64,000 nucleotides of DNA from Acanthococcus lagerstroemiae (GCA_031841125.1 CM063110.1:22811626-22875625); one strand, 5' to 3'. Positions 1 to 12,897 are shown, counted from the first letter of the stretch. Program-made: numbers and translations. The notes: generated by a model not told the origin, from the sequence alone.

Positions 1-225
1 CCCGAGGCACCTGAAAAATAATGTAAATAATGCAGAAATGAGCAATTTTTTGCTTTAAAACACGTTTTTTGAGAAATTTTTGCTCGAGTAGTAATTTTAC
101 CTTCATTCCCATACAATAGTCCTCTGATATCAGCAATTTTTAAGAAATACTTCAATTTTCGACTTTGTCTTCCTTGAAAATCTTACTTCCCCCCCCCCCC
201 CCGGAAAATCATGGTTACGCCACTG
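1..225. mobile_element. hAT-type MITE, left side cut or lost
   Basis: The right end reads ...GGTTACGCCACTG, the inverse of the CAGTGGCGTA-type terminus seen at 7412. The interior from about position 105 matches the reverse complement of the 7412-7580 element: an 'atagtcctct' segment, then a 'tacttcaattttcgacttt'-like segment, then 'ccttgaaaa', in the same order. A run of 15 C (189-202 region) sits just inside the end, as G/C runs do in the relatives. The left terminus is not visible, so it either lies before the window or has decayed. The expected 8-bp duplication would begin at 226 (ATTGAATT) but its partner cannot be seen. Non-coding and non-autonomous. Confidence 0.6.
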
Positions 226-2739
226 ATTGAATTTAGTCTCAAAATTCATAATCAAAACTAATGATTCAACTTATCGACAACCTATTGGGGAAAATAATTG
301 AATAGATCATATGAAAAAAGATTAACACTTAGAACGATCAAATTTTCAAACTTTTGAAAGTAAAAAAAAAAAAAAAAAACCTTTACCAAGTTATCAATTT
401 TTAAAAAAACAGCAACATGAAAAAATTAAGATTTAAGAATATAAAAATAAGTAATAACAACCACATCTTTAGTTGATTTGTTGGGTAATTAGGGCAGGGG
501 CATGTAGGCATGTAGATGGTTGGAAAAGGTAAAAAAGATAAAAGGCTCTATAAAACTATTTTTTTAAAATCTGTAACATACGTTCATCATTCAAGATACG
601 TGCTAATAACTGAACTTCACCGTTCTTAAATTATTAAAATTTGCAGTCGCTGATATCAAATAATAAAGACCGTTTATGGCAGATTGAAAAAGCATCGACG
701 TGTAGTGAAAACCAGCGGAATGACCTACAATATTAAATAGAACAATAACAGTTTTGATGAATCACATATTTTGATTTATGTAAACTGAATGAAAATCAGC
801 GAAGTTAGGTAACTGTGTAATTTATCCACGCTGTTACAGAAGATGTTTCCATATTCAACGTTTGTGGAAATCGTAGCTTAGAATTCTGCATAACAATAAG
901 GTTGCAAGGCAAAACGTTTACACACGTTTTCTTACATTGTTTGTATAACGAATTGGAGGACTATTGACAAAGTAATTATGTTAATCCTTAAACGTAAATG
1001 TGAATAATTGGTTATTTCCTTTAACTACTGCAGAGATTCACGAGTAGCGTAAAATCTGTATGAAGTTTTCGGTGGTAGGTATACCACTTTTCAGGTACAG
1101 AAGACTCACAATTTAAGAATTTATTGAATACATTTGCACTGACTATAAAATAAGATCTATCACTGCGTAGGTACGTTCAAAAGTTTTGTCCGATGACAAG
1201 GATAGAGGTTTTTATTCTTGATACACGATTTTCTTCGGGGTCAGATTTATAGGTGAGACATAATTGATATTTACTAACGAGTATTTCTGAAATTGTACCT
1301 TTGGAGTTATGCACACGAGTAAAACTAAATCAAAAGCTGAAGTATTTCTGAAATAAGTGCGGTATCTTCTCGTATATAACTAGGTGAGTCACTTCAGTCC
1401 CCTCTTGTATAAAAAGTATAATAAGTGAATTCTCTATGGGTACCTTGGCAACAGGGGCCGAGAGGAATCACAAGTGGGGAATGAGGATGAGCACAGTTTA
1501 AAGGACTAGCTTGTTTTTTTTTGTTTTTTTTTTTTCGGCTAGATACCCAGTCCTAATTAGGGTAGATGGGGGGAACGAGTTAAGAATTTAGTGGAATAAT
1601 TGAATTTTCAGAACAAACGGAGATAACATTATTCTGTAACGATACCCCGTCTTTTTTTAATGTAAGTACTAAACAGTAGGATGACAATTGAAACAATGGA
1701 AAAAAAATTTCTCAGATTCTTGATCTCATCCCACAACAATATTCGTTTGCATGTAAATATGAAATTCATAAAATTTTAGCAAAAGCTATTAATATCATTG
1801 ACACGTGCCGCAAAGCCTTAGAAGTTGGCGGCATTAGTTATTTTGTTATGAGTGCGTCGTTACCACTTACAAGCCGTGACGCGTAGCGGTGAGAATTCGC
1901 TCGTTTCAAAAATATAATTACGCTACAGAAATGAGTGTTTTTCGGGGAAGGGTATCTATTGAAAGGAAATACATTATAAACATTCGTAAATATAAAAAAT
2001 TTAAAAAAAATTAAGATAATTCCTGTTTATCAATATGGAAGGGAGCTCACACCGAGCATTGACGATTTCCAGAAAATCATCGTAATTTCCTGCAAAAATT
2101 GAGCTGCTGTGATCCAAGTCCCCCATCGTGTAATGACCAACTCCGGAGGTAGCCCCCCCAAGATATTAAAAGAACGTCAGCTTGATTTTCAAACACTTGT
2201 CCTTTAGGGAAATGATTTGACGAATGCCAGAGCATTCACGCTCTAGTCATTACTGAAGAATGGACTACAGTGATTTTGCAACTAGGATAGCGTATTAATA
2301 AATTCTCCAAGATGTACATTATATGTCATAGCCAATATATTTGGACTTCCACCTAAACTCGGAACAGGCAGTCAATCGGACTGCTTTACTAAACGACTTC
2401 ATTGGGGAGATATGGAAGATATGCTTGGCGTCTCTCCTCAATACGTCTTTTGCGAAACCTACAGCTGGCCTTTTTGGTCAGTTCACTACCTGAAGTCACA
2501 GTAGGACTATAAGGTCAAGTTTAACCTGGTCTAGCGAGTCAGGTCAATTCGGTCACTTAACAGAACATGCAAGCTCATTGCACGTTGATGTCAGTCATTA
2601 TATGTATATCAAGCTCTTTGCTCAAAGGCGCCAGGGGCAGAAAACACTTTCGTTTTATCATTATTGTGAACACTATGAGCACGGACGTCGCGAGTCCTGT
2701 TGGAATGGGAAGGGGTTGGCGTATAAACACGAAGCAAAA

Positions 2740-3090
2740 ATTTCGACTCGGCGACAAACTTGTATGCAAGCAGAAAAAAAGAAAAAGAAAAAAAAAACTC
2801 ATAGTTTGCCGACTGATGTCTGTAATGCCAACTAAATGACTGAAATCGAACAAAAATTTAGCGGAAAATGCGGATTCGGCGAAAAAAAGTTTCATACAAA
2901 CAAAGAAAAACCCAAAAAAAAAAAAACAATGATTTTTAGGCCTTATATTTTTCCGACTGATTTTAAAAATGCCGTGACTAGATGGCTGAAACCAAAGAGA
3001 TTACCACAAAAAGAAAACTACTCGTCAATGACATAAGAATTTTTATTTTTCATCCAAACAAAAGAAAAACAGAATTTGCCGACAACCGCC
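2740..3090. repeat. Decayed repeats with a CCGACT...AATGCC...GACT motif
   Basis: Two stretches about 140 bp apart (near 2803-2845 and 2955-2995) share the order TGCCGACTGAT / AATGCC / TGACT(A) / CTGAAA, separated by lysine-like A-rich tracts. Similar wording occurs near 42640-42770 (AATGCC, CCGACT, GACTAAATGG), and AAATTTGCCGAC recurs at 22660-22730. This looks like an old, strongly diverged repeat family. Homology is weak and rests on short words only. Confidence 0.3.
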
Positions 3091-5380
3091 CACTTCGAAG
3101 ATTCTCACTCTCTCCTAACCGCCTCTCTGATAGCAGACTAGGCAGAGGAAGACTCACTGGCCACTGCACATGCTGAGGTCGGTGATGCCAAAAACATTGT
3201 TTGCTCATTTTATAACTGTGTTATTACTGCAGAGGCAGTCGTGGTCATAGTTGAATCTGGTATCTTGTTGAGAGTTGAGACTTCAGAGACAGTGATTAGT
3301 GATAGTATGACAGTAGGATACATCAGCACCTAAAGCTGTGGAAAGAGTTGCAAGCCCTGAGTTGCAGTAGTTTTAAGAGTTGTGATGTTCTGAAACCTGA
3401 AGCAGTTGAAGTTTTGTTAATTGGAAGTGAATACATATTAAGTTTATCTTTTAGGAGACGCGGTTCAAGAGATTTGGGCCTAGTTTAGCTTAGCGTTTGC
3501 CTAGTTTTAGAAATTAGGCAATGGTGATATTCGCTCGATTTTTAAAAACCTCTTTATAAAACGTGCTATGCTGTCCATTTGACAACTGGTCAAAGGACCA
3601 GATGAAATTACTATTCAATCACTTTTTGGTACACTTTCAAGTAAGATCTTCTGGAATCAACAGAATAACACTTTTCGAAGCCCAGTTAACACGAAAGCCT
3701 CCGAAGAAGCTTCACTTCTGCATTCTAGCACTCGAGTCTCAGTTTCATACCCGATACTCCTTTCCAGAACGCAAACCAAGCTGCGAATTCTGCCATTTTA
3801 AATCTGGTTGCAGCGTTATTACAGAATTACCGTTAGATTCCAGATTACATCGCGCTGTTCTCTGGGAAAATTTAATAGTTTGAAACTTAGCTCATTACAC
3901 GAGCACTGATGGCGTTGCTCAAAACATTAGAATAGTTCATTATAATGAACTCCCTTTTAAACTCGACTTCATTTTAACATGCTTTCGTAAAAGGGAAATG
4001 TAATATATGACGATTCCTGCTTTACACCTATTCATCTCTTCTACGGCCTAGTCTAAAATTTGTCCGAGTCCAGAGAAGCACACGGCTATCGTGGGATACT
4101 GCGGTGGGATGCTTTTTGTAAATATATTCGACAGTTTAGTTATATGAACTGCTCTCAATTAGGAATCTCATTTTAGACGGAATATCTCCCCAAGCGTAAT
4201 AAAAAGACACTTATACCGTCTCTGACCATCCTCGTTCTCTAAATTTACAATTAGTTTTCGCGGTTAGGTATGGTACATAATGAAATGTAGCACGCCAGAG
4301 GTGTACGTCTGTGCACGCTATCTCCAAATTTCACATTCACAATTTCATTTCACCGAACCATAAAATCAATTTTTAAACGATTCAAAGAGACAGTTTATTA
4401 CGTCGAAAAGAGCGATGCAGAATACTGATGAACTTCTTTAATCGTCAAGTATTACTAAGTACCATAAACTGTTTATAATGACCGGGTTTTGTTTATTTTT
4501 CACGCATCTATAATATACATAAATTTAAATACCATATAGAAAGCATAATAATTGGATTGTAAAAGATTAATTTTCCGTTCATATCTGAGCAAAGACCTTT
4601 GACGTTAGCTAGAAGACGTTCTCTCGATTATAAAAGTGACATACCCGCGTAGATGTAACTCGTATAAATATTTATGAAGGGAGGATAATACCGCTCCATT
4701 GATATAAGTATAAATTTGAAATTGAGTTCACTGTTTTTCATTTTCAAATAGCGATATCGCTTGGAAAAGAAATTCAAGATTAAGGTAAGAAGTTTAAGAT
4801 GACATAATGTCAAAACATATTCTACTACGGATGAGCTTGCTAAATGTTCCAATACTTAGGCTATACGAATCATCTGGGAGTCACTTCCTTTGTAGTAAGA
4901 GTAAAGAATAGCGTAAATGAAATTCCTTATTTTCAAAAGAATTCCGGGGCAGTGTTTCGACCAAATTTGAAAAGAAACTTGGAGACGGGGTTTCACAAAC
5001 TTACCCTATTCATTTGATTCGAAATTAAAGACGATAGAGGTCGGCTACCGGGTGAGTAATCTCATTCAGTAAGAATGTTTGGGTGGATTTTTCTTTCGAA
5101 CATACTAGTATCATGCCAGCGAACAGTGTTCTGTTCATTATTACGAGTAATTTCGGGATGTAGGAAAGTCGTAACTCAGTCCATTCAATCTTGTCTATAT
5201 GAATAAGTAGAGGAAGTGGTACAGGACCCCGCTTTCTAATTTGAGGAAGTCAACTTCAAGATTCTCTACATACGTCCCATTTCTTAAATTCTTAAAAAGT
5301 TACTTGCGATGCGATTAAAAAATTTTAAATCGACCTCTGACCAGAGTATGTGGGTAATTTGGATCCTCTACAGTGAAAAT

Positions 5381-5384
<4 letters not shown>

Positions 5385-5413
<29 letters not shown>
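5385..5413. repeat. Poly(A) run, 29 bases
   Basis: A continuous A tract. Nothing immediately upstream looks like a retroelement 3' end, so I treat it as a simple repeat and not as a LINE or SINE tail. Confidence 0.9.
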
Positions 5414-5417
<4 letters not shown>

Positions 5418-7411
5418 TTAACCGATTCAATAGTGAAAAATGCATTCAACCGTTGGGAAAAATATTCCGCTGTTAAAAAATAAAAAATATATTATTCATC
5501 ACGATAGAAAATGCAAATTTATGCGTCATTTTCGCAGTCAAAGCAATCAACGGTGTCTACCGTTTCAGACACTGCAGATTCCAGTTGGGAAGCAGTTTAA
5601 AGCACAATATCTGCAAAATTTTCTTCCAACTCAAAAGGGATCCAAATGACCTGTATATGGCAGTCAACATAAATTCGATCCTAATTCTATGAAAAACAAT
5701 GAATTTAAAGTACACCTCCGTAATGCAAAACAAAACACACCTAATTTCACTAACCAAGTATTCAATATATTATGTGATCAGCAACTTACTGATTAGTACC
5801 GGAAAAAACTTTACAGAGTGTTCGAAAACAAAAACACCGAATATTTCCTAATAACATCTTGGGAATATTGAAAATGTCACACACGCTTGTTTGGGTGGAT
5901 AATGGATACATTGTACAGTCACTCTATTTCTGCCAGAGCGCGTTCAATACAAATCGAAATTTAGGAGAGGTCCAAATTACTTTCAGGGGTTCAAATTTGT
6001 ACCACTTCCTCGGACTAATGACAAATATTGACTACAGAGCCGAGATTACCCCCACCCCCAATCATTCTCGAGACACCAAATTTTGAGTTTTCCCTTAGCA
6101 GTCGATAATCCTCTGACTTTTGCTACCCCTTACATCACTAGCAAATGTACCAAAAATAAATTAATGAATAAACGAATACAAAATCCTCCGAATATTTTTT
6201 CATAATCAAAAGTTACAAAATTGATATTCAGCAATGAGGGCGAGGGCAGATTCAAAGAGCAATTCTGTGACCGTCAATTCAGAATATGTAAGAATTATGC
6301 TTCTCCCCCTTCTCTTATATCGCGTCCTCCACACTTGGATCGTTTCTTTACTCTCACGATGAACACTGAGTGAGTAAATGATAAGAAATAGGTACTTGGA
6401 ATTCTGAACAAGTTGTATGGCTGACTCTTTTCTTGATGACGTTGAAAATAAAAACATCTTCCATAGTCAGTGTGACAAATTTTTGAGTTGCGTGAATTTC
6501 ATCATAGTACCATCCAATTTCTTCCCTCGAGATGGAAGGGGGAATAGTTCTTGAGACTAGCTAAAATTTTTCAATCTTCAACGCTCAAGTAAGAATACGA
6601 ATATTTTAGATTCTTCCGGATATTTTCTGTACTCTTCAAGGCTCTTTCAAACCGTTTAATTCAAGACCCACTAAAACTGTTCAAAATTCATTTACAATAG
6701 TGTCATAAGGTTTTGCGAGGAGGGAGAGGCGGTACAAGTACTCGTATTTAAGTCGACATTCGAAAAATAAAGTGAAAATTTAAAAGTATTCTTGTCTCTG
6801 AAATTTAAATTGAAAAGCGAAGATTTCATACATCTCTGTGACATCTCTTAAGGCACTTTTTTTAATCAATTCGCTGAACATGCTGAACAGTTTTCAATTT
6901 TTTTTAGTTTCTAGGGGATACAAATGATTACTGTATACTCCAACTTGTTCAAAGTGGGGTTATAATATACCCCTGCATTCCGATACCCCCTCTCTGATTC
7001 CAGTCTCACTGCTCATTCATGACTCGCTAAATAAATAAATAAAGGTGCTGGGACTTACAAGAGGGCGAAGACTAGCAGAAAGTGATTCGCTTATTATTAC
7101 AAGGATTATAATTTTTCGTTTATAATTTTCATTTTCATTTATTCTATTTTTTCTAATTCGTATTTTACATATTCGTTTCGTTTGTATTTTTATTCACTTT
7201 ATTTTATATTATCTTATTCATTGTAATCTTTGAGCCTTGCACCGAAGACGAGCAATGGCTCCGCTGGCGTAGAAACAAAGTAAAATAAAAATGAATAACA
7301 TATCCAGGATTCATTATAGGTTTCAAAAATGGGTCAAAACTTCTTAGAACCATTTCAGCTTTCTGACACTCCCAAATTTCTTACTCGTTTACAACTTCTG
7401 ATTCCCTCGAA

Positions 7412-7580
7412 CAGTGGCGTAGGTAGGGGTTTCCCAAAGAGGAGGCACAATATGGTTTTCAAGGGGAAAGAAGTCAAAAATTGAGGTATTTTTTTAGAAA
7501 TCGTCGATATTAGAGGACTATGTAAAAATATTGGGAGAGGCAAACGTCCCCCCGTGCCCCCCCCCGACGCTCCGCCACTG
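7412..7580. mobile_element. hAT-type MITE, 169 bp, 8-bp target duplication
   Basis: The element starts CAGTGGCGTAGG and ends ...CGCTCCGCCACTG, an imperfect terminal inverted repeat. It is flanked by CCCTCGAA (7404-7411) and CCTTCGAA (7581-7588), an 8-bp target duplication with one mismatch. An 8-bp duplication and CAGTGGCG-type ends are characteristic of the hAT superfamily. There is no coding capacity. A G/C-rich run sits just inside the right end (near 7549-7566). It shares internal sequence with the truncated element at 1-225, so this is a family. It would depend on a transposase encoded elsewhere. Confidence 0.8.
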
Positions 7581-7588
7581 CCTTCGAA

Positions 7589-10500
7589 TTTATTTAAGAT
7601 ACTGTGAAATTCTTGGAGACTGATGCATTCGCTTCTCACTCGGGGTAGGACATGGTCATTCTTTAAGCGTTTTTGATTTTCACCTCAAATTAGGTATGGT
7701 CCAAATAGCCTGAGCATCCAAATTGCTAGGATGACTTCTAAGAACTTAAATCCTTCCAAAGGATAGACATGTAAGTAAAAGTATTCGAGAGTTGAGCATC
7801 ATCGAACAATAGGGTCGATTTTTCCGCTATATAGATAATCATCACAAAGTATGTCAAATTAGTGTTTCAAAACTGCCATTTTGTTAAAATTTCAAACTGA
7901 TTACGGAATTTGCTTTTTTTCGCATTTGCTGAAATATCTGAATAAATGATACGAGTAATTTTTGTCAATTAAAGTTACTTACATGAGCAGAAACGCGCAT
8001 AAGAAAATAATTTCTAAACTGAGTTCAACAGTCTGCGAGAGATACCCAGCAACGCTTGATAACCAGCTAGAGGAAGGAAATTTACTTTTAAAAACGAAAA
8101 AAGAAAAAGGTCACATGCTTGAATAAGAATAGAAATAAGAGCCATGATCATGGGGGAAATGAGAGAACACCGCCAACTAACTGCGATTTTCGGGACTGAA
8201 TAAAAAAAAAAAGATCAATGACACATCCACTGATGTCAAAATGATCGTCGCCTCTATCAGGACTCATTCAATCTTGTAAATAGTAACTTACGAGTATAAT
8301 ATGTATGAGCCCATTCACGTGTCAAAGTAAAAGGCTAGATTTTGTTGTGACTTCATAACTACAGTTTTGAAAAATCAAAAATCTCCTATTTCCTAATCTC
8401 TGGTTACTATATTATTCACTGATGATTGAGGGGCTGGAATAAAAAAACTTGAAACTCACTTACGAATTTAAGATACATAAGGTTTTAAAATTAAAAACAT
8501 TTTTATTCAATATAGTGAAAATATTTTTTCAAACTGTTCGCATAGAACAATTTCTTTTTAGCAATTTGTTGTGTAAAAATATGTTTGCTATCTAGTATAG
8601 AATGACTGAAGTCTCAATTAATCAGTCTAGTGCGAACACTCTGTGAGAATTATCCTCGTTAGTATTATGACACAAAAACGCATTCGCAGTCTAACTCAAG
8701 TTTCACCCCTTCAGACTGGTCATCAGTCAGAACCAAAAGGGTACAAATTTTGAACTTTGTCCTAAGGATCTAAGAATGGAAACATTAAGACCCGCCCAAG
8801 GCCGTAGCAAAGCAAATTTGTTCAGGGGGTCGATAATCATACATTTTTCAACTGTTGAAGTGAGAAAATCCACATTTTTTAACGACTAAGCAAAAAAATT
8901 TTAAATGCGTGAATCTGTCAACTACAACTGAGCATGCCATTCCCGTGCCCTTCTCCCATGTCTATTGGCTCTAAACTGGTCTAAAATAATTATTTATTGG
9001 TTATAATTTTGAAGCCACCAATCACCAATTCAGCCATCATTCTACCATTTTACCCTAGGGCTAGCGAATGAGACGTTGCTCAATTAGATAGATTATATCT
9101 GATGCCCCTATGGCCATATCCTAGAATTTCGATAAATTATGCACATCATTTTGGGTGCTTATCTATACTTTCAGTACACGAGGGTAGACTTTCTGTAATA
9201 CCGAGGGGTACCGTCTAATCGAAAAATGAAATCAGCAAGGTTTCAGAAAAGAGTTCAATTTTTCTATCCATGATTAAAAGAAAGAAAATTGCACAATGAA
9301 TGATCCGCTACAAAGTTAGAAAAAGAGTGAGTCAAATTCGATAGTTTAGTCGTAGGTCAGTTAGATTTGAGTGGGTAGGTTTATTACAGACCCGCTCGAT
9401 TAAAATTTGAATTATCTAATTTACAACAAGAATTCATGAATGCCACAAGATTTTCATTTTATCCTTTAACATTCAACTCGATGATAATCTGTAGGTACTT
9501 CCCAGAGATACAATTTGCAATCCGATTATATTCCTATATAAGTCGCAGTGCTGCAAAAGCAATTAATACCAGCGGTAAATTAAGTACAAATATTGCATCA
9601 GATTATTCGGATTACTTCCGGAAACCTTGATCGGAATTGGTGTTCTGGCATTTGCGGATTTCGAAAATGCTTTAGATCCGTCAGAAACGATTAACTACTG
9701 GTACATTTTGGATACAATTCACTATACACATGAGCGCTTGCTAATGCTTATTTTGGAGACGGCGTAACTGATGTAGGAAGGTATTACGTTTCATGATTTT
9801 ACAATTCAACGTTGTTCTAATACTTAAGCGTGACTTCAATAAGTATTTCTGATAGATTCAAATTAACCGCTTTATAATAACAAATTATTCACATTTTCTG
9901 TGGGGTAGTACACTTAATACCGGCATACTCGTATTTACCTATACAGCCACTAGAATTCCATTGCATTATAATTTAGGCTACAAATATAAGATTTTCATCG
10001 GCAGGCCTCTTCTAAATAAAAAATTTTAACTCAACATCACACGTCCTCTTGACAACTACTTTCTCCTTTTCTGGGGGGGGGGGGGGGGGGTAGAATCTAC
10101 AAAAATCATCTCTCCCCTTAAATTTTGATGTTCTTGCTTTGTAAACTTGTTGAATATTTTTTACTACACATTAACTAAATATTATTGGGTGGTAAAGGGG
10201 GGGGGGGGTGGAAGAAGAAAACAAAAAGTAACAAAGAATGTCACTTGAATATTTTCAGTTTCTGGAGATTGACCCATAGTCCGAAGTAAAACGAGAGTGG
10301 TTCCGAACTAAGAAACGAAGGAGAATCCCTTTCCCCCACTCCGCAAAAAATAGGTCTGAATCGATTTATACCATCAACCATAAACGATAGCATAAAAACC
10401 ATAGATGGCGGAGGAAGGGGGAAGGGAAAAGAACGAAAAATCAATTTACTCCTTTTCAAAACGTGGAAGGGAAATTAATTTGTTATATTAAGAAAAATTA

Positions 10501-10960
10501 CGCCACCTGGCTGAAAAAGTCATACAAATTTCCCCATGTTTCCATTTTTGATACGAAAATTATTTTAAAAAACAGTCTCCGTGAGTCGAATATTTTGACT
10601 TACAGGATTCTGCGCACGTAACCATAAAAATCTGAAGTTATTTCAAAATTAAGGTTACGGTTTTCGCTCGTGTCGGGGGGAGCATAACGGTTTTCGCTTA
10701 AGTATACCCATGGCTGGAAGGAAAATAAATTTCCATGGAAATGTTAACCACTGAACTGAATTGTCACCATGAAGAGCCTTGATTTCGATTCTCACCTCAG
10801 AAGTAACGCTCAAAAAGAAACACTTTTTTCGTTTATGTGCCAAAGCTCTCGATCAGCTGTTTTTTTCGTGATGGTTCACAGCAACGCTCCAAAAAGTAAC
10901 GCTTTTTTCGTTGATGTGCTAAAGCGAAATTTTGCTTGTGTGCCAAAGCAAGGACATGAA
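7589..10960. other. No gene recognised; homopolymer runs
   Basis: AT-rich DNA with short chance ORFs only. It contains a G run of about 17 (around 10073-10090) and another of about 12 (around 10198-10209), which resemble the G/C runs inside the hAT MITEs of this window, but I could not find convincing element ends around them. A segment near 8748 (AGAACCAAAAGGGTACAAA) resembles the terminus of the small inverted-repeat element at 26888-27087. Confidence 0.5.
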
Positions 10961-10964
10961 AATG

Positions 10965-11195
10965 TCAGGGAAAAAAAAACTTGAACAAGAGTGAAAGCTC
11001 GACTTGGTACCTACCTAATTTGGTACCTACCTGTTTTCATGAGTAGTAAACTTGTACAAATCTACAACGTAACGTAACCACATCCGACTATCGGCATCCA
11101 TTTTCTTTTTTTCGTTTCAAAATTGATTTTGAGAAAATTTCAAAGAATTTTTTTTAGGGGGGGGGGGGGGCGGCCTCTGGTTGACTGTGCCCTTG
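10965..11195. mobile_element. Eroded hAT-like element, second copy of the 32811 family
   Basis: From about 10965 to 11170 the sequence matches the reverse complement of about 33478-33660: GGTACCTACCTGTTTTCATG-like, ACTTGTACAAATCTAC-like, AACGTAACC and CGTTTCAAAATTGATTTTGA words occur in the same order. The right end, TTGACTGTGCCCTTG after a G run, corresponds to the CAAGGGCGCAACC terminus at 32811. The left terminus is not recognisable. Unlike the copy at 32811-33706, this one contains no LINE fragment, so it acts as an empty-site comparison. Confidence 0.6.
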
Positions 11196-11441
11196 TACTC
11201 ATAATTACAGTCAGATGACTTCGTGAATCTTTATACTCGTATTAAAAACGTTCTGTCACGAAAAATAACGAAACGTCTGTCGTGTATTTTGAAAGTAACT
11301 ATTCATGAAAAACACTGAAAATCCGAGATGAAATGAATGTTTTCCCAAACACTGGAATACACTGTAACCCTCCCAGCCAGTTGGCTCAGGATTGAAGGGA
11401 TTGAGAAACAAAAAGTCATTTTTCGGTCATAATGACTTCTC

Positions 11442-11535
11442 TTGGTGGACCGTATAACGATGCACGCATGCCAAAGTGGCTCCCCAGACACCGCACCCTG
11501 GCTCTGGAAACTACCCTTTCGAGTATCGCATCAGA
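11442..11535 (-). mobile_element. 3' scrap of R1-like LINE
   Basis: Read on the minus strand, CTGATGCGATACTCGAAAGG is followed by a GGTAGTTTCCAGAG-like word, a TGCGGTGTC word, CCACTTTGGCATGCGTGC and a terminus near CCACCAAG. This is the same order as the 3' untranslated ends at 22110-22206 and 63520-63616. It is a heavily 5'-truncated copy with no coding part, as is normal for LINE insertions made by target-primed reverse transcription. Confidence 0.75.
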
Positions 11536-11907
11536 GACGAGAGAGTCGCCGGTCAAAATGACTCGGAATATTCCTCAAGGCTAACTTCGTTTATCTACCT
11601 AAAAAGCAAAAACCAATACGCATCGAAAACGGCCGGAAATTTTTTCACTCATTTCATTCACAATTATTTATACACTCAGGTAAATAAAGAGATCTTTCAA
11701 TTCTTGAATTATTAACCTTCTAAATTTTCTGAAACTGCTGGTGATCACACACATGGGCAACAGAGTGGTTTTATTACCGACTTTTCGAAGAATTCGAAAG
11801 GAGGTATTGTTTTTGTTCATAGGGTGGGGGTTTGAGGTCAGAGTGAATTTTCTTTACGTTTTGAGGTGTGAGGAGTTCGAAAATATCATTCATTCTATTT
11901 CAGGTAT

Positions 11908-11910
<3 letters not shown>

Positions 11911-11969
<59 letters not shown>
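11911..11969. repeat. (TA)n microsatellite inside Helentron-like copy A
   Basis: About 29 TA units. The equivalent site in copy B (34953-34994) has a shorter run, so length has drifted since the copies separated. Confidence 0.95.
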
Positions 11970-11975
<6 letters not shown>

Positions 11976-12739
11976 GTACAAAATTTTGAAACTGGAATAG
12001 CTCGAAGAGTGTAGGATCGAATTTTATGAAAATCAGATATGTTATAGAACAGCACTTGAAGTTGTGCATGTGAAATTTTGGTGAGGATTCGCCGAAAGGG
12101 GGCTGTGGGGGAGAGGGTCAAACTTTTCTTTCGATTATTTCTCATCATCTCAGCTTGGGGACGAAAAAATATACTGGAACTCATTTGAAGAAAATTTCAT
12201 TTTACATATTTTTAGTTATTATCATTTTTCGCAGCACCCCAAAGGGGAGGGAGATAACCGGGGTAGAAAATTGGGATTTAGTGTTAAAAATGTGGTCAAT
12301 TTTTCTACGTGTCGAAAATGTCGAGATATCGACCTTTCGATATAATGCGTTTATTCAGATTCATTCCCAACAATAGTTGTTTGTCGTCGGTACTGCTATT
12401 GTTAGCAAGATAAGCAGTTACTGGTATCAGTTCTTTTATTTGAACTCTGTCCATGTAAATTCGTGTTGCCTGCATTTGAACTACCACGCGTCTAAATTCG
12501 TGCTGTGTGTATTTGAACTAGTTGTGTTTGTTTTGAAGTGCGTCGCTTGTTTTCCTTTAACGTTATCCCATTTTTGCTGTTTTGTTGAGTTTTTGTTTTA
12601 TTTTTCGAGATCTCTGTTATGGTTGTTTTTATGGTTAAAAGTTCCTCTTAGTTATTTTTTTCGGTTTTTCTTCTGTTTCTATTCTGTTGAATTTATTGCA
12701 TACAGCTTTCATTTTTCCTAGTCATCGCCTCCTTTTTTC

Positions 12740-12740
<1 letters not shown>

Positions 12741-12778
<38 letters not shown>

Positions 12779-12779
12779 T
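12741..12779. repeat. (ATT)n microsatellite inside Helentron-like copy A
   Basis: A pure ATT run followed by an interrupted extension to about 12791. The matching run in copy B lies at about 34164-34195 and is shorter. Confidence 0.9.
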
Positions 12780-12897
12780 AATATTATTATTTTGCTGATT
12801 TGGAGTTTTTCTTTTATTTTTCAGGATTTTTTTAATGTAAGATACTAAATTTGAAAAGTCGGTACTGCTGTCGCTGCTGCGACAGCGTTTTTTTTTT

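Larger units (their letters stand above)
226..7411. other. Anonymous AT-rich DNA, no gene recognised
   Basis: Stops are dense in all frames, and the longest open stretches (106 codons at 3563-3883, 106 codons at 2575-2895 minus) show no family motif, no plausible splice architecture and strong low-complexity bias. Inside are a 29-base A run (5385-5413), T and A runs, and an old repeat at 2740-3080 listed separately. I see no tRNA, no LINE motif and no clear terminal inverted repeats in the rest. A spliced gene with short exons cannot be excluded by eye. Confidence 0.6.
11775..12887 (+). mobile_element. Helentron-like non-autonomous element, copy A
   Basis: This is nearly identical to the reverse complement of 34060-35131, so the shared ends define the element. 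It begins TACCGACTTTTCGAA (11775-11789). The inverse of that word, TTGAAAAGTCGGTA, lies at 12851-12864, upstream of the true right end. Then comes a perfect hairpin GCTGTCGC-TGCT-GCGACAGC (12867-12886), and the similarity stops in a T run. Asymmetric short inverted repeats, a 3' hairpin, internal microsatellites and insertion into T-rich sites match the published description of Helentron-associated elements (DINE-1/HINE type). There is no Rep/helicase. A T-rich ORF of 114 codons (12377-12721), shared in shortened form by the other copy, looks like composition, not a protein. Confidence 0.65.

Noticed and set aside
3563..3883. 106-codon ORF as a gene
   Set aside because: No motif, no neighbouring exons and no conserved pattern that I recognise; chance length is plausible in this much sequence.
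10073..10209. MITE around two G runs
   Set aside because: No inverted ends or duplication visible around the runs.
12377..12721. Conserved membrane protein shared by the two Helentron-like copies
   Set aside because: The frame is hydrophobic because the DNA is T-rich, and conservation follows from the two copies being nearly identical DNA. The second copy's frame is shortened.
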